A stretch of 64,000 bases of DNA from Haematococcus lacustris (Eukaryota; Chlorophyta; Chlorophyceae; Chlamydomonadales; Haematococcaceae): positions 14,608,836 through 14,672,835 of the forward strand of contig JASKMD010000008.1 of assembly GCA_030144725.1 (NCBI GenBank), read 5' to 3'. Positions within the stretch are counted from its first letter, which is position 1; the number at the start of each line of letters is the position of its first letter. This document shows positions 40,250-50,411 of the stretch, piece by piece. The translations under genes were made by a program, and so were the position numbers. The notes beneath the pieces are model-generated. The model did no database searches, had not been told where the DNA came from, and saw only the letters and a program-made list of their open reading frames with translations.

Positions 40250-43147
40250 CTATTGCTGCAACTGGCGCTGCCACTTGAGCAGCAGGGGCTTGTCGGCTAT
40301 CTCCACCCACTCCTGGCCTGGCTGGCCTGGCTTTGGCATGGCTGGGCGGTTAATCCAGTAGCACAGCTCAGTGGGGCGTGGCCCTGGGCCGACTGCACAG
40401 CGGCGGATGTTCAGCGCGGCTGACACGTCCCGGTCGTAGAACCTGCACATGGGTGTAGGAGATGCATGAAGTCAAGTCCTGTGCCATGTCATGTGGGATA
40501 TGCTCAGGTCATGCACATTTGTAGGGTTGAGTCTGTGCTTACCTGGTGATGTTGTTGATGCTTGTTAAGCACATCAGGCCCCGGACTTGGGATCGCTTTG
40601 CCATGCTTTTCACTGGCCGCAGCCACCTGCATGGGCACATGGGGCAATGCACATTTGTAAGATGTCTCATCTTGACCCTACCTAGTCACCTTGACTCCAC
40701 CACCTCCCAACACTGCCAACAACTTCCTATCCTCAACCCCCTCACCTGAAGGACTCAGGCGGCGTGTCAAGGAGGGTCTCACTGGGGGTGTTGTCGGCTG
40801 AGCTGACCCGGCTGGTTCGGAACTCGTCCACCAGCACCACACGCTCTGGCCTGAACTGCTTCACTGCCTCCTTCTGCATCTGGCTGACAGGGACACCCCT
40901 GCAGCCAATGGTGCCGCTGCCATTGAAGCCAGCTGCCCCATAGGCCAGGGCCAGGATGCGGTCCGGCCACAGCTTCTGTGCCTGCTTCTTGACCTGCAGC
41001 CACATATAGCAAGACACAGTGGCACACATGTGTAAGGTCAGGTATAGCAGCAGCAACAGAGGCAACAACAGCAGCAGCTGGCCAGGTGAGCTGACTGTGG
41101 TTGGCTGCTGCCTAGCTGGTGGGTTAGGGTTATTGGGCCTTACCTTGGCCCAGAACGAAGCGACCACGCGCATCTTGCCACAGTACAGCCTGAACCTGGC
41201 GTTGGCCCAGCGCTTCTTCGAGACCTCGGCCCACATGGCGTCGTACGTCGCCAGGACTGTGTCGGCGAACCGCCGGTACGAGGCCAGCGAGCTGGGCTTG
41301 CTGCTGACCCGCGACAGGGCTGTGAGCTGCGGCTTCACCTTGGCCAGCCACGTCTTGGTCGCCTGGGCTTGCCGTGTAATGCCGCTGTCGCGGTAGTACT
41401 GCCCGGCGGTTAGCGTCCAGTGGCGCACTGACACCACTGAGCCGTCGGCGCTGCGCTCCTCGTGCGCCACCGTGGCCATATTCGTCTTGCCCGGGTCCAC
41501 GCCAAGCCACTCCGCGTGGAGGTGGGCCAGCGGGTTGACTGCGTCCATGCCCTTGGCCATCCGCGGCAGCTCTGCGGGTGGAGCTGCAGGCTTGGGCTGC
41601 AGGAACATCACGCTGATGGCGACTCCATCGGTGTGCACGACCTGATCGAATCTGTGCTTGGGGCTGGCGAGCTTTTGGTGGCGAGGGTCAGGCAGCAATG
41701 CATCCCATTGGCTGGCCACCTGCAGCCACCATAAACACCACCAAGGCACCTCATCTGAAGGCTGGCTGAAGGCTCACAAGGCATGGACAAGGCAACTGAC
41801 AACACACATGGCAAGTGACTGAGCACCAAAGGCTGGCACCTGACTGCAAGGAGCACTCACCTTGCTGTTTGCAGGCCCTTCAATGTAGTGGCCCGGCCTC
41901 GCTGGGTCAGGTAGGGCACCGTTCCTGAACTTGTCCAAGGAGGTGACCCCCTGCTCCGTCAGCACCCCCAGCATGCCAGCGTCACTCATCAAGCCATAGA
42001 GGCCCCGGGTGTCGATGAAGATGTGCCGAGCCTGGCACTTGCTGGTGGGGGTGAGGGCATAGGGAGTGGGGGGGCGGGGGGGCCTCGTCACCAGGTTGGT
42101 GGGCTGAGACTGCTCCCAAGGCACCATATCAAGCTGCCAGGCTGTTATGGCTGCCTCCATCTCTCTGGTGGTGTGCACCGCATGGCGCAGCAGCCGGCCA
42201 CGGTTTGCTGGATCCTCCACCCAAGCGTGACCCACCTTCTCCCCCTCCTCCAGCCCCAGCAGGCCCCGCTGCAAAGCCACCTCAGCCTGCATGGCTGCAG
42301 TCACCACCACCCCACCCTCCCCCACCAGCCAGGTGACCTCCATGCCGCACACCATACGGCGCACATACGTGCACTGCCGCTTGGACCAGGCTGGCAGGTG
42401 CCCACCAACCAGCCCCCTCACCCCAAATCGGCGCTGGTGCTCGTTGGTGCCCAGCAGGACCTTGGCCCCGGCCAGGGACACTGACTTCTTCAGCCTGCCA
42501 GCAAAGAGAAGCGTGAGGATGTTGCCAAAAGCTGTCTGCAGCTGCTGGCCGACGTGGTCCACCATGTTCGTGTCAGACAGGTGGCGGGGGATAGCATCGA
42601 GGCGGGCACACAGGTCGGGGTGCGCGGCCAGCACGGCAGCGACTGCTGCACTCGGCTGAGTGTTCTCGCCTTCTCCGGGCAGGCCGCGGCACAGCTGCAG
42701 GAACAGGTTTCTGCAGCTCAGGTCCGGGATGTCTGCTTCGGAGACTGGGATGTCTGTGTCTGTGTATGACAGTGGCTGGCCTTGCGCGTCAAGCTGGTCG
42801 GCTACGTGCAGGGTAAACAAGCCGCGCACGAGGAAGCCCAACAGCAGGCTGCCAATCACCCCTCGCTCGCTGATGGCCTTCACACGTGGGCGCACAGCCT
42901 TGTCAAGGAAGGCGTCCCAAAGCGCTTGCGGAAGGTGGTCGGTGAGGTGGGCTAACTTGGCCTTTCTTGCGTGGAACGTATCGTCCCTGCTGCGGGCAGC
43001 GCGGGCCTCTCCTGAAGCCTTCCTTTTGCGCTGTGCCTCGGTCAAGTCAGGTTGGGCTGCCTCGTCGCGGTCAACTATGTCGAAGTCCGGGTCCTCCGGC
43101 ACTGCTCTAGGCCCTCCCACACCGGTTCGTCTCTTCTTCCTCGCCAT
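40250..43147 (-). CDS. Fanzor RNA-guided endonuclease, intact
   Basis: Exons 43147-41861, 41719-41144, 40993-40746, 40626-40543 and 40442-40250 join perfectly and give 795 residues. The start is the ATG of MARKKRRTG; KKRR and a following KRK cluster look like nuclear localisation signals. Exon 1 (429 residues) is the recognition and wedge half. The nuclease half carries the RuvC-like triad in TnpB order: D504 in LGVDPGKTNMATV, E678 in VLVDEFRTSRVSS and D737 in FYDRDVSAALN. The zinc-ribbon CxxC pairs usual between the last two are reduced to one Cys (723). Intron 2 (150 bp) is open in frame here, so its retention would add 50 residues. Eukaryotic TnpB relatives of this kind are RNA-guided DNA nucleases; guide and target site are unknown here. 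All catalytic residues seen are intact. Confidence 0.87.
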
Positions 43148-43320
43148 AAACAATTGCAACGCGAGGCAGCTACATATACTAAGGATTCTCGTGCTTGTCA
43201 CACACACGTCCACATGGTTGTTTCAAGTGAGCCCGGTACTCATGTACATTTAATTTAGCCCGTCGCTCCGCATCCTACAACCAGCACCCTACGCTCACGT
43301 GCTGTAACTCAACCGCTACA

Positions 43321-43431
43321 ATGCTAACAATGCTAACAATGCTACTCCAGCTGCTTCTGGCAGGCAGGGTGTACTCCCTCGACCTACGTAGCACGGCCAA
43401 GCGTACCCTGCAGCAAGACTGCCCAATCCCC
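43321..43431 (+). pseudogene. truncated first exon of the secreted GPI-protein gene, carried by F1
   Basis: The plus-strand frame MLTMLTMLLQLLLAGRVYSL...RTLQQDCPIP is about 90 percent identical to exon 1 of the complete gene at 57297-58190. It is cut off right after CPIP, exactly at the Fanzor element edge. It lies head-to-head with the Fanzor gene, at the same spacing as in copy F2. Confidence 0.88.
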
Positions 43432-43434
43432 CAG

Positions 43435-43775
43435 AAAACAACGACAACGAGCGGGACATGGCGACTGGATGGAGTGCGAAGAACGGAGGTTTCGTGGTCC
43501 AAGATGGTTGCGAGGTCCGCCTGAGACGTATGGCAGCGCTGAGAGGTGCATAAAGTGCATGAGTGACCAGCAAAGTCCTGGGAAAGCCCAACATTCACAT
43601 GAATGACCAAGAGGTCGCCTACGCCACAGAAGGCCCATTGCGAGACACACACTAGCCTTTGCTATACAACCCTGGATCAGGAGCTTGCAAGCTCATATGA
43701 AGTACCCTCCTAGAATCGCCCCTGCCCCTGCCCCTGCCCCTGCCCCTGCCCCTGCCCCTGCCCCTGCCCCTGGCC
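43435..43775. repeat. direct repeat 2 flanking the intact Fanzor element
   Basis: Second copy of the 39671-39998 sequence, here retaining GACAAC after AAAACAAC and ending in a (CCCCTG)n run (43715-43775). On the minus strand it begins the same signal peptide (MSRSL), which is then interrupted by the Fanzor element. Confidence 0.9.
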
Positions 43776-43963
43776 CCCGACTCCGACATGACATTGCATT
43801 ACCTGACCTGTTGGAAGTGCCGTCTGAGTCTTTTCATTGGTTAGGAAAAGGGAGGACGGGGAAGGAAAGAGGCTAGGTTAGGGTACAACTACCAACCGTC
43901 AGCGATGCAGTTGTGAAGAGATGGGCTCATTCGGCGATACCCTTACCATACCATCTTGTTGAG
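43776..43963 (+). promoter_or_regulatory. DHAD upstream region
   Basis: About 190 bp between the CCCCTG repeat and the DHAD start codon. No TATA box is obvious. The Fanzor element inserted within about 0.5 kb upstream, so promoter effects are possible. Confidence 0.3.
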
Positions 43964-46900
43964 ATGAAGCTCAGCGCGGCAATTACAGCGACGCCGCAGC
44001 CCCACACCCGGCCGTCCGTTCTGCAGCGACGGGGTGTTTGTGTCTCAGCAGCTACATTTGAGAGCGTCCCCAGCGATGTCAAGCTGCCGCCTGGTGCGCC
44101 CCACGCCGACAGACCTGCAAGCCCACATCATTTGCATGTTTGCATAGTTTGCGATGTGTTCTGCAGGTTTGAACAAGTACAGCTCTCGCATCACACAGCC
44201 AAAGTCGCAAGGAGCGTCGCAGGCCATGCTCTACGCCACCGGGTTGCGGGAGGAGGACATGCACAAGCCGCAGGTTGGCATCTCATCCGTGTGGTACGAG
44301 GGCAACCCCTGCAACATGCATTTGATGCAGCTAGCTGAAGAGGTGAAGCGAGGGGTGGAGGAGGCTGGTCTGGTCGGCTACCGCTTCAACACCATCGGGG
44401 TCTCTGACGGTATGAGCATGGGGACTGATGGCATGAGCTTCAGCCTCCAGTCTCGTGACCTCATCGCTGACAGCATTGAGACGGTCATGGGAGCTCAATG
44501 GTACGACGCCAACATCTCTCTGCCAGGTCAGAGGGGGAGAGCATGCCCATGCCTGACTAGCAATTCAAATACGCAGCATGGATCAGCACACCTGCTTCTG
44601 AACAGTTGCCCAACAAACGCAAAGGACCATGCTGGATTCGACAATGTTTGCCCTACCAAGGCTCTACCTGCCTGTATAGTCTGGCAATAGTATGCAGATC
44701 TCCCCTCTGCCGTTCACAGGCTGTGACAAGAACATGCCAGGCACACTAATGGCCATGGGGCGCTTGAACCGCCCCTCCATGATGGTGTATGGCGGCACCA
44801 TCAAGCCAGGCTACAGCCAGATCAATGGTGCAACCCTGGACATTGTGTCGGCCTTCCAAAGCTATGGTGAGGCCAGCAGCAGCACAGCAGCAGCTGAGCA
44901 CACAGCCACTGGGGAGCACTGCAGCTGCATAACACTACAAGCCAGGCAGTCAGCTGTTTTGCTGACCATGTTGCAGACAGTTACCTTGATAGAGTGTCTA
45001 CTGCAGGGGCTGCACCAGCTGGCTGTGTCATCTTTGCTCGACCCTACGCCATGCCTGTGGTTAACACAGGCGTCACAGTCACAGGCCTGAGGTCTCTTCG
45101 CATGGAGTTGTGACAGCCTGGCTGGACATTGCAGTGCCAGCTGCATAATACTGGGAGGGGGTGTTTACTGGGAGGGGGACAAGGCAAAGCCATGAGCTTG
45201 TGTTGAGCCAGCAGCGAAGCTCAGCTTGGAGAGCTGGCTGTGGGCTATTACACGGAAGGAGGCTCAGAAGGGTTAGCCTGAAGAAGAGTCACTGTATGCC
45301 AGCTGTACTAGTGCTGGCCGCTTGCTTGTGCGAGGGCCCCTACCGATTCCCTCCCACTCCACACCAGGCCATTTCCTGGGTGCACCAGGGTTCTGCTCCG
45401 CCTGTGTGCCCCACCAGAGTGTGCACCAGTGTTTTTTTTTTGCGCTATTGATAGCGTTCGCTATAAAAAGCACTATTTGGGAGGTCGTTTCGCGCTATGA
45501 AATGATAGGCTTACGGGCCCCGCTATCGGGCTCGCGCTATGAAAAACGACCTTTGACCGGCGTTTTAGCCTGAAATTTCGCTGAATTGTGGACCTGAGCC
45601 GTAAAATTTGAACGAAGCCAAGTATGGTCGAGCTATGAAATTGAGGGTATGAGCCTGGGCCGTGTCACTTTGCGCTATAAAATTGGAAATTCGCCAAACG
45701 AAAAAATAATCACTGGTGTGCACCTAGCACAGACTGCACAGCCAGGAGCAGCAGCATGGGAGCAGCAGCAGGTGTCGCCCCACCCGCTTCTGCACACCCG
45801 GCACTTGCATGTGCAGCCTGAGCAAGTAGGTGGACATCGTGCCACGGCTGTAGCTGTGTGCTGCCATGCGTGCATGCAGGTGCTTTCACAGCCGGCCTGA
45901 TTGACGAGAAGCAGCGGTTTGACATTGTACGCAACTCATGCCCAGGGGCAGGTGCATGCGGTGGCATGTACACTGCCAACACCATGGCGTCTGCCATTGA
46001 GGCGCTCGGTATGTCCATGCCCTACGACAGCTCCATCCCAGCAGAGGACCCGCTGAAGCGTGATGAGTGCAGGATGGCAGGCAGGTGCGCCCGCGCCAGC
46101 ACCTAGCCCCTGCTGCTGCACGCTTGCCTTGTTCGCCAGATGCAGGCGGTGCCCAAGCAGCCCATGCAGCTGCCCTGGTGGCAAAGGCACTAGGCTGGGT
46201 GGTTTGATGCGTCGCGCCTGCTGGCTGCGGCTGCATGTGCAGGTACATGCTGGAGCTGCTGAAGCGTGACCTGAAGCCACGTGACATCATGACCTACAAG
46301 GCGTTTGAGAATGCGATGGTGCTGACCATGGCACTGGGGGGCTCCACCAACGCCGTCCTGCACTTCATCGCCATGGCCAGGTGAGGGACCGGGCCACAGG
46401 CCTGTGCCTCCTGGCCCAGGCGGCATGGGAGGGCAGGTGCCCATCAAGCACAACCTTTGCCTCATCAACGGACACGGACGACTCTGTTGCAGCCGGCCGC
46501 TGCTCTGCAACAGCAGTGCTTGTCCAGCTCTGTCAGAGTGGGCCTGCAAAGGCTGGCTGTGGGTGAGGCAGCCGTCCAGCGACCTGACACAGTCAACGTG
46601 GCGTTGAGGATGGAGGTGCAACCTTGCAGCCTAATCGCATTTCTTTGCTTCCCTGTCAGTGATGATCTCTCAGAGCTGTTCCCAGACCAGGCTAGTGTAC
46701 ACAACCCAGCAGCAGCACCTGTGATTCCTTAAGCCTCTCAGCTCACCTAGCCAGCTAGCAGCTCAGCCCTCACCCCATACCCCTGCCTCCCTGGTCACAG
46801 GGCAGTGGGTGTGGATCTGGGTCTGGACGACTTCCAGCGGGTCAGCGACCGCGTGCCCCTGATTGCGGACTTGAAGCCCAGCGGTCGCTATGTGATGGAG

Positions 46901-48380
46901 GACGTGCACAAAGTGGGCGGCACACCCGCGGTGCTCAAGTACCTGAATGCCAAGGGCTACATCAATGCGGAGTGCCTGACTGTCACCTGTGAGCCCGTGG
47001 CGCTGGGACCAGGCCAGCAGCGACAGCAGCAGCGGCAGCAGCAGCTGGCTGGGTGGTGTGCTGAACAACGATGTGATGTAGAGGAGCGGCAGGCTGTGGG
47101 CAGGCTGTCGGGGTGAATGCGCCAGGGTCATCACATCCCACCTGATGCTGGCCTTGCATACAAGTGCCATGTGGTGCCTGCAGGCAAGACCATGGGCGAC
47201 AACCTGGCCCAGGTGCCTGAGCTGAAGGCGGGCCAGGATGTGATCCTGCCCCTGGAGACACCTATCAAGGAGACAGGTCACATCCAGATCTTGTATGGCA
47301 ACTTGGCGCCTGAGGGATCTGTGGCGAAGATCACTGGTGAGGGCCTGTAGTAGGGGGAGGGGCTGGGGCAGGGTAGGGGGCCAGCGGCATGATCTAGGTA
47401 AAGATAGGGATTTTTGGTAGATGCTGATGTATAGAACGCCAAGGGTAAAAAGTGGACAAGTCAAGAAAGTATTAATCATGTACTCCTTAGAGGCATGCGC
47501 GCACCTGAGCCTTCGATTTGCTGCCTTGCTCACCGTTGAGGTGACATGCCTAGGTGCTGGTGGGCTTACCTCCACGCGTGCTGGGCTCCTGTTGTGCCCC
47601 AGGCAAGGAGGGGCTGAAGTTCAAGGGCGCTGCCCGGGTCTTTGACTGCGAGGAGGACATGCTGGCAGCGCTGAGCAAGGACTCAAACTCCTTCAAGGGC
47701 AAGGTCATCATCATCAGGTCAGCGCACTCCACACCTGCCTGCTGCTCAGGCACGCCATTTCCCCTCTTTCCCAGGCTCCTTCCTTCAAGCATAGCTGTGA
47801 GCTGTTCAGATTGACTGCGGTGTGCGGCGGTGTGCAGATATGAAGGGCCAAAGGGTGGACCGGGTATGCCAGAAATGCTCACACCCACATCGGCTATCAT
47901 GGGCGCGGGTTTGGGCAAGGAGTGCGCTCTCATCACTGACGGCCGGTTCTCAGGCGGCTCCCACGGCTTTGTCATCGGCCACGTCTCGCCTGAGGCGCAA
48001 GTGGGCGGGCCGATCGGTCTTGTGCAGGTAGGTGACGCACTGGCTGTACATATGTCTTCGTGTCTTTATGTATGTGAGGTGCGAAGTAGGGCGCATTGAG
48101 TAGCGTAGCGCGGCGGGTCAAACTGCGTCAGGGTGCAGCGGGCACTCCGAGCTGACAATCATCTGACTGCCTTCGGGGCAATGTGTATCATTCTCAGGAT
48201 GGCGATATCGTGAACATCGACGTGGAGGCGCGTGTGATGGACGCCTTGGTGCCGGCGGAGGAGTGGGCTGCGCGCAAAGCCGCCTGGAAGGCGCCTCCCT
48301 TGAAAGCAACCAGCGGGACGCTCTACAAGTACATCAAGAACGTCGTCAGCGCCAGTGAAGGATGTGTCACAGATACCTAA
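43964..48380 (+). CDS. DHAD: dihydroxy-acid dehydratase, plastid-type
   Basis: This Fe-S enzyme dehydrates 2,3-dihydroxy acids to 2-keto acids, the third common step of valine and isoleucine synthesis. Ten exons join in frame: 43964-44093, 44167-44526, 44720-44866, 45880-46084, 46243-46380, 46801-46988, 47184-47336, 47603-47717, 47838-48027 and 48198-48380. They give 602 residues, typical for plant DHAD. The first 40 residues are Ser/Ala/Arg-rich like a chloroplast transit peptide. Cluster cysteines are in GNPCNMHL (92), CDKNMPG (165) and [18 protein letters not shown] (233). Also present are [71 protein letters not shown] and the ending [17 protein letters not shown]. One substitution is notable: TVTCKT where most homologues have TVTGKT. 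Intron 3 is long because of a 291 bp MITE. The gene looks intact. Confidence 0.95.
45426..45716. mobile_element. MITE in DHAD intron 3
   Basis: The 291 bp element starts CCAGTGTTTTTTTTT and ends AAAAAATAATCACTGG. The 6 bp ends are inverted and the flanks are TGTGCA on both sides (45420-45425 and 45717-45722), a 6 bp target duplication. Inside, CGCTAT(G/A)AAA-type motifs recur about seven times. It has no coding capacity. Confidence 0.75.
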
Positions 48381-49760
48381 CCAACCTTGTAAAGCAGGAA
48401 CCATAGTAACCGCAGAGAGCAAACATGTGTTGAAAAAATCCATGTGCGTCATTGCTTAGATCTCCTTAACGACACGGCGGATCAAGGTTGTAATGCATAC
48501 CAGATGCGATGCTGTAGTCAGGGCCAGCTATCTTCCTTGCTTACGTTGCTGTGGAGGTGGCTGTGCTTGAGCAAGAGGTAGCAGTGGCTGAGCTGCAGCA
48601 AGAGGGGGATGGAGCAGGCAAATTTAGGGTTCCGGTTGGGGTTGTCCTGCACCATTGATGGACTGCAGTGTTATGTCGAGCCGTGCTGTCACGCTGATTA
48701 CCACGCTTTGGTGTAGCAGCGATAGCAGAAGACGGCGCAGGTGCAGCGCCATCAGAGATGGCGGAAGAGGCGGCGGGTTGCCTCCAAGCCTCATCACAAG
48801 CTGCGCCAGTGGGCAGATGCACACAGGCGGCAGGCTGAGCAATTTAGGCATGTTCATATCCCCACCATACACTGTATGATACAGCTGCTCACTTTCAAGT
48901 ACCTTGTGCATGCCTGCTGCAGACATGTTGGAGCGCTACAGGTTGCTGTACCACTGGCAACGCACGGTTGGCTGGCGAACACAGTCTGAATCACATGGTG
49001 GCGGACATGTTCAAGTTTTCGTTGAAATGCCATGCACTCCTGCAAAGCCCATCAAGCCGTGATGAGTTTCAGGCAGAAGAGCGCAGACGATGGAAGGCGT
49101 GAGGATGTAAATGGCGGTGCTCGACATGTTGACTGCCACCCGCGCGAGAAGACGCTGGGGAAAACACTCAACGCATCAAGTACGCCATAGTTATCATCAA
49201 TCTAGTGTTTGAAGATGGGACCACCCCCTGCACGAACGAAGCAAGTGGGGGGCAGGGCTCTGGTGCAGTCCAAGCAGGATCTTCTTGCTCAATTGAGTGA
49301 GTCATCTTGGCCAAATGGTCTTTCTTGCTCTTGGTGCCCCACTTCATTATGTCTGGGCATGGCAAGCAGAGTATAGACAGAGCCCTGGAAGGGTCAGCAG
49401 GGCGCTTATCAATGTAACCAGCAGCACGACAAGGCTCCATGTCCAGGCAGAGTGCAGGCAGTGTTGACTTGGTGCAGCATTGCTGTAGGCCTTGCTAATC
49501 ATTGACACGGGGTGTGCCAGACACGGGGTGTGCCAGACATGGCGCACCCGCATCAGGCTTTGCTGGCTTGGCTTGGCTTGGCCTCACTAGGGCCTCCATC
49601 TCAGCCGGATCAGTAGTACCCACTAGCAGCCATTAGCGGGATTATACTAGTGGGCAATAGGGACCCGACTCAAACAGTGTTATTGGGCTGTGTGGAGTAA
49701 ACCCAGTGCACATGGCACATGAGCCCGCCTACCACCTACACTATTGCCTGACCACGAGGG
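48381..49760. other. unassigned; possible decayed minus-strand gene
   Basis: Minus-strand segments look partly coding: 49045-48900 (ECMAFQRKLEHVRHHVIQTV), 48920-48740 (SEQLYHTVYGGDMNMPKLLS, LAQLVMRLGGNPPPLPP) and 49440-49170 (GTKSKKDHLAKMTHSIEQED). No family, start or full splice chain could be assembled. Confidence 0.3.
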
Positions 49761-50234
49761 CTATGTGTAGAGTTGGCATGACCTGCATGCACTAAGTGTA
49801 AGCTGATGACAGCTCAAATGGGGGGGGGGCACACACCACTGTGCCTCAGCAGGCTGTTGCTGGGCCTTGGGAGGCTCGTCTCGCAGCCGCTTGTAGCCCA
49901 GGCCAGGGTACTCCTTGCCCTTGGCTGGCAGAGCTCCCTGGTCTGGCCAGTAGCACAGCTCCAGTGGGCGCCACCTGCTCTCCCCAATGCGCTGCATGTT
50001 CAGCGCTGCATTGCAGTTCCTGTCCAGCCACCTGCCGGGCTGTGTGGCTGGCTTGGCTTTAGGAGCCTTGCCCTTGGCCTTGCCTTTGCTCTTGGTGGGC
50101 TGGGTGGGCTTAGCTGCCTGCTCAGCCTTGGTGCGCTTGGCTGGCGGGGGAGTGCTGGGCCTAGGCTCTGAGGGTGCTGGCTGTGAGGCTGCCTGGCTGC
50201 TGCGTGGGGCCTGTGGGGGCTTGCGGGGGGGCAC
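49761..50234 (-). pseudogene. Fanzor-like C-terminal fragment, clade 2
   Basis: The minus-strand frame has a Pro/Lys-rich linker (KSKGKAKGKAPKAK), then GRWLDRNCNAALNMQRIGES and RWRPLELCYWPDQGAL, ending after KEYPGLGYKRLRDEPPKAQQ. DRNCNAALNM matches the RuvC-III block of Fanzor/TnpB proteins (DR.(N)AALN), with the final Asp replaced by Asn in this reading (RN instead of RD). Only the C-terminal exon is here; the RuvC-I and RuvC-II exons are missing upstream. The linker and flanking motifs differ from copies F1 and F2, so it is a separate lineage. As it stands it is a relic or a solo exon. Confidence 0.6.
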
Positions 50235-50411
50235 TACTGACGCTACATTCGTCGGCTACATTCGTGACGCTACATTCGTCGGCTTGTGTGCTACATTCGT
50301 TACATGTATTTATGTGGCTGGTCCAGTCATTCAATCTCATGTGCTTCCTTTGCTTGGTTGTGTCACCTGTTGGTCGATGCCATACGGTGATGGTAATCCT
50401 GGCTGCTGTGC
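50235..50411. other. short spacer with GCTACATTCGT repeats
   Basis: GACGCTACATTCGTCGGCT is repeated three to four times at 50238-50305. The region separates two divergent coding regions and may contain both promoters. Confidence 0.5.

Larger units (their letters stand above)
40015..43434 (-). mobile_element. intact Fanzor element (copy F1)
   Basis: 3.42 kb bounded by the 14 bp direct repeat AAAACAACGACAAC (40001-40014 and 43435-43448), consistent with a target-site duplication or homologous junction. Contents, in Fanzor orientation: a truncated host signal-peptide exon on the opposite strand, a 170 bp leader, the five-exon nuclease gene, and about 235 bp of conserved non-coding DNA. Both of its outer edges coincide with loss of similarity to copy F2 (58086-63270). 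Confidence 0.8.

Noticed and set aside
41774..41860. Read-through of Fanzor exon 1 beyond PANSK (VSAPCSQVPAFGAQ...)
   Set aside because: It starts at a GTGAGT donor, and splicing restores a perfect frame to VASQWDALL in both copies.
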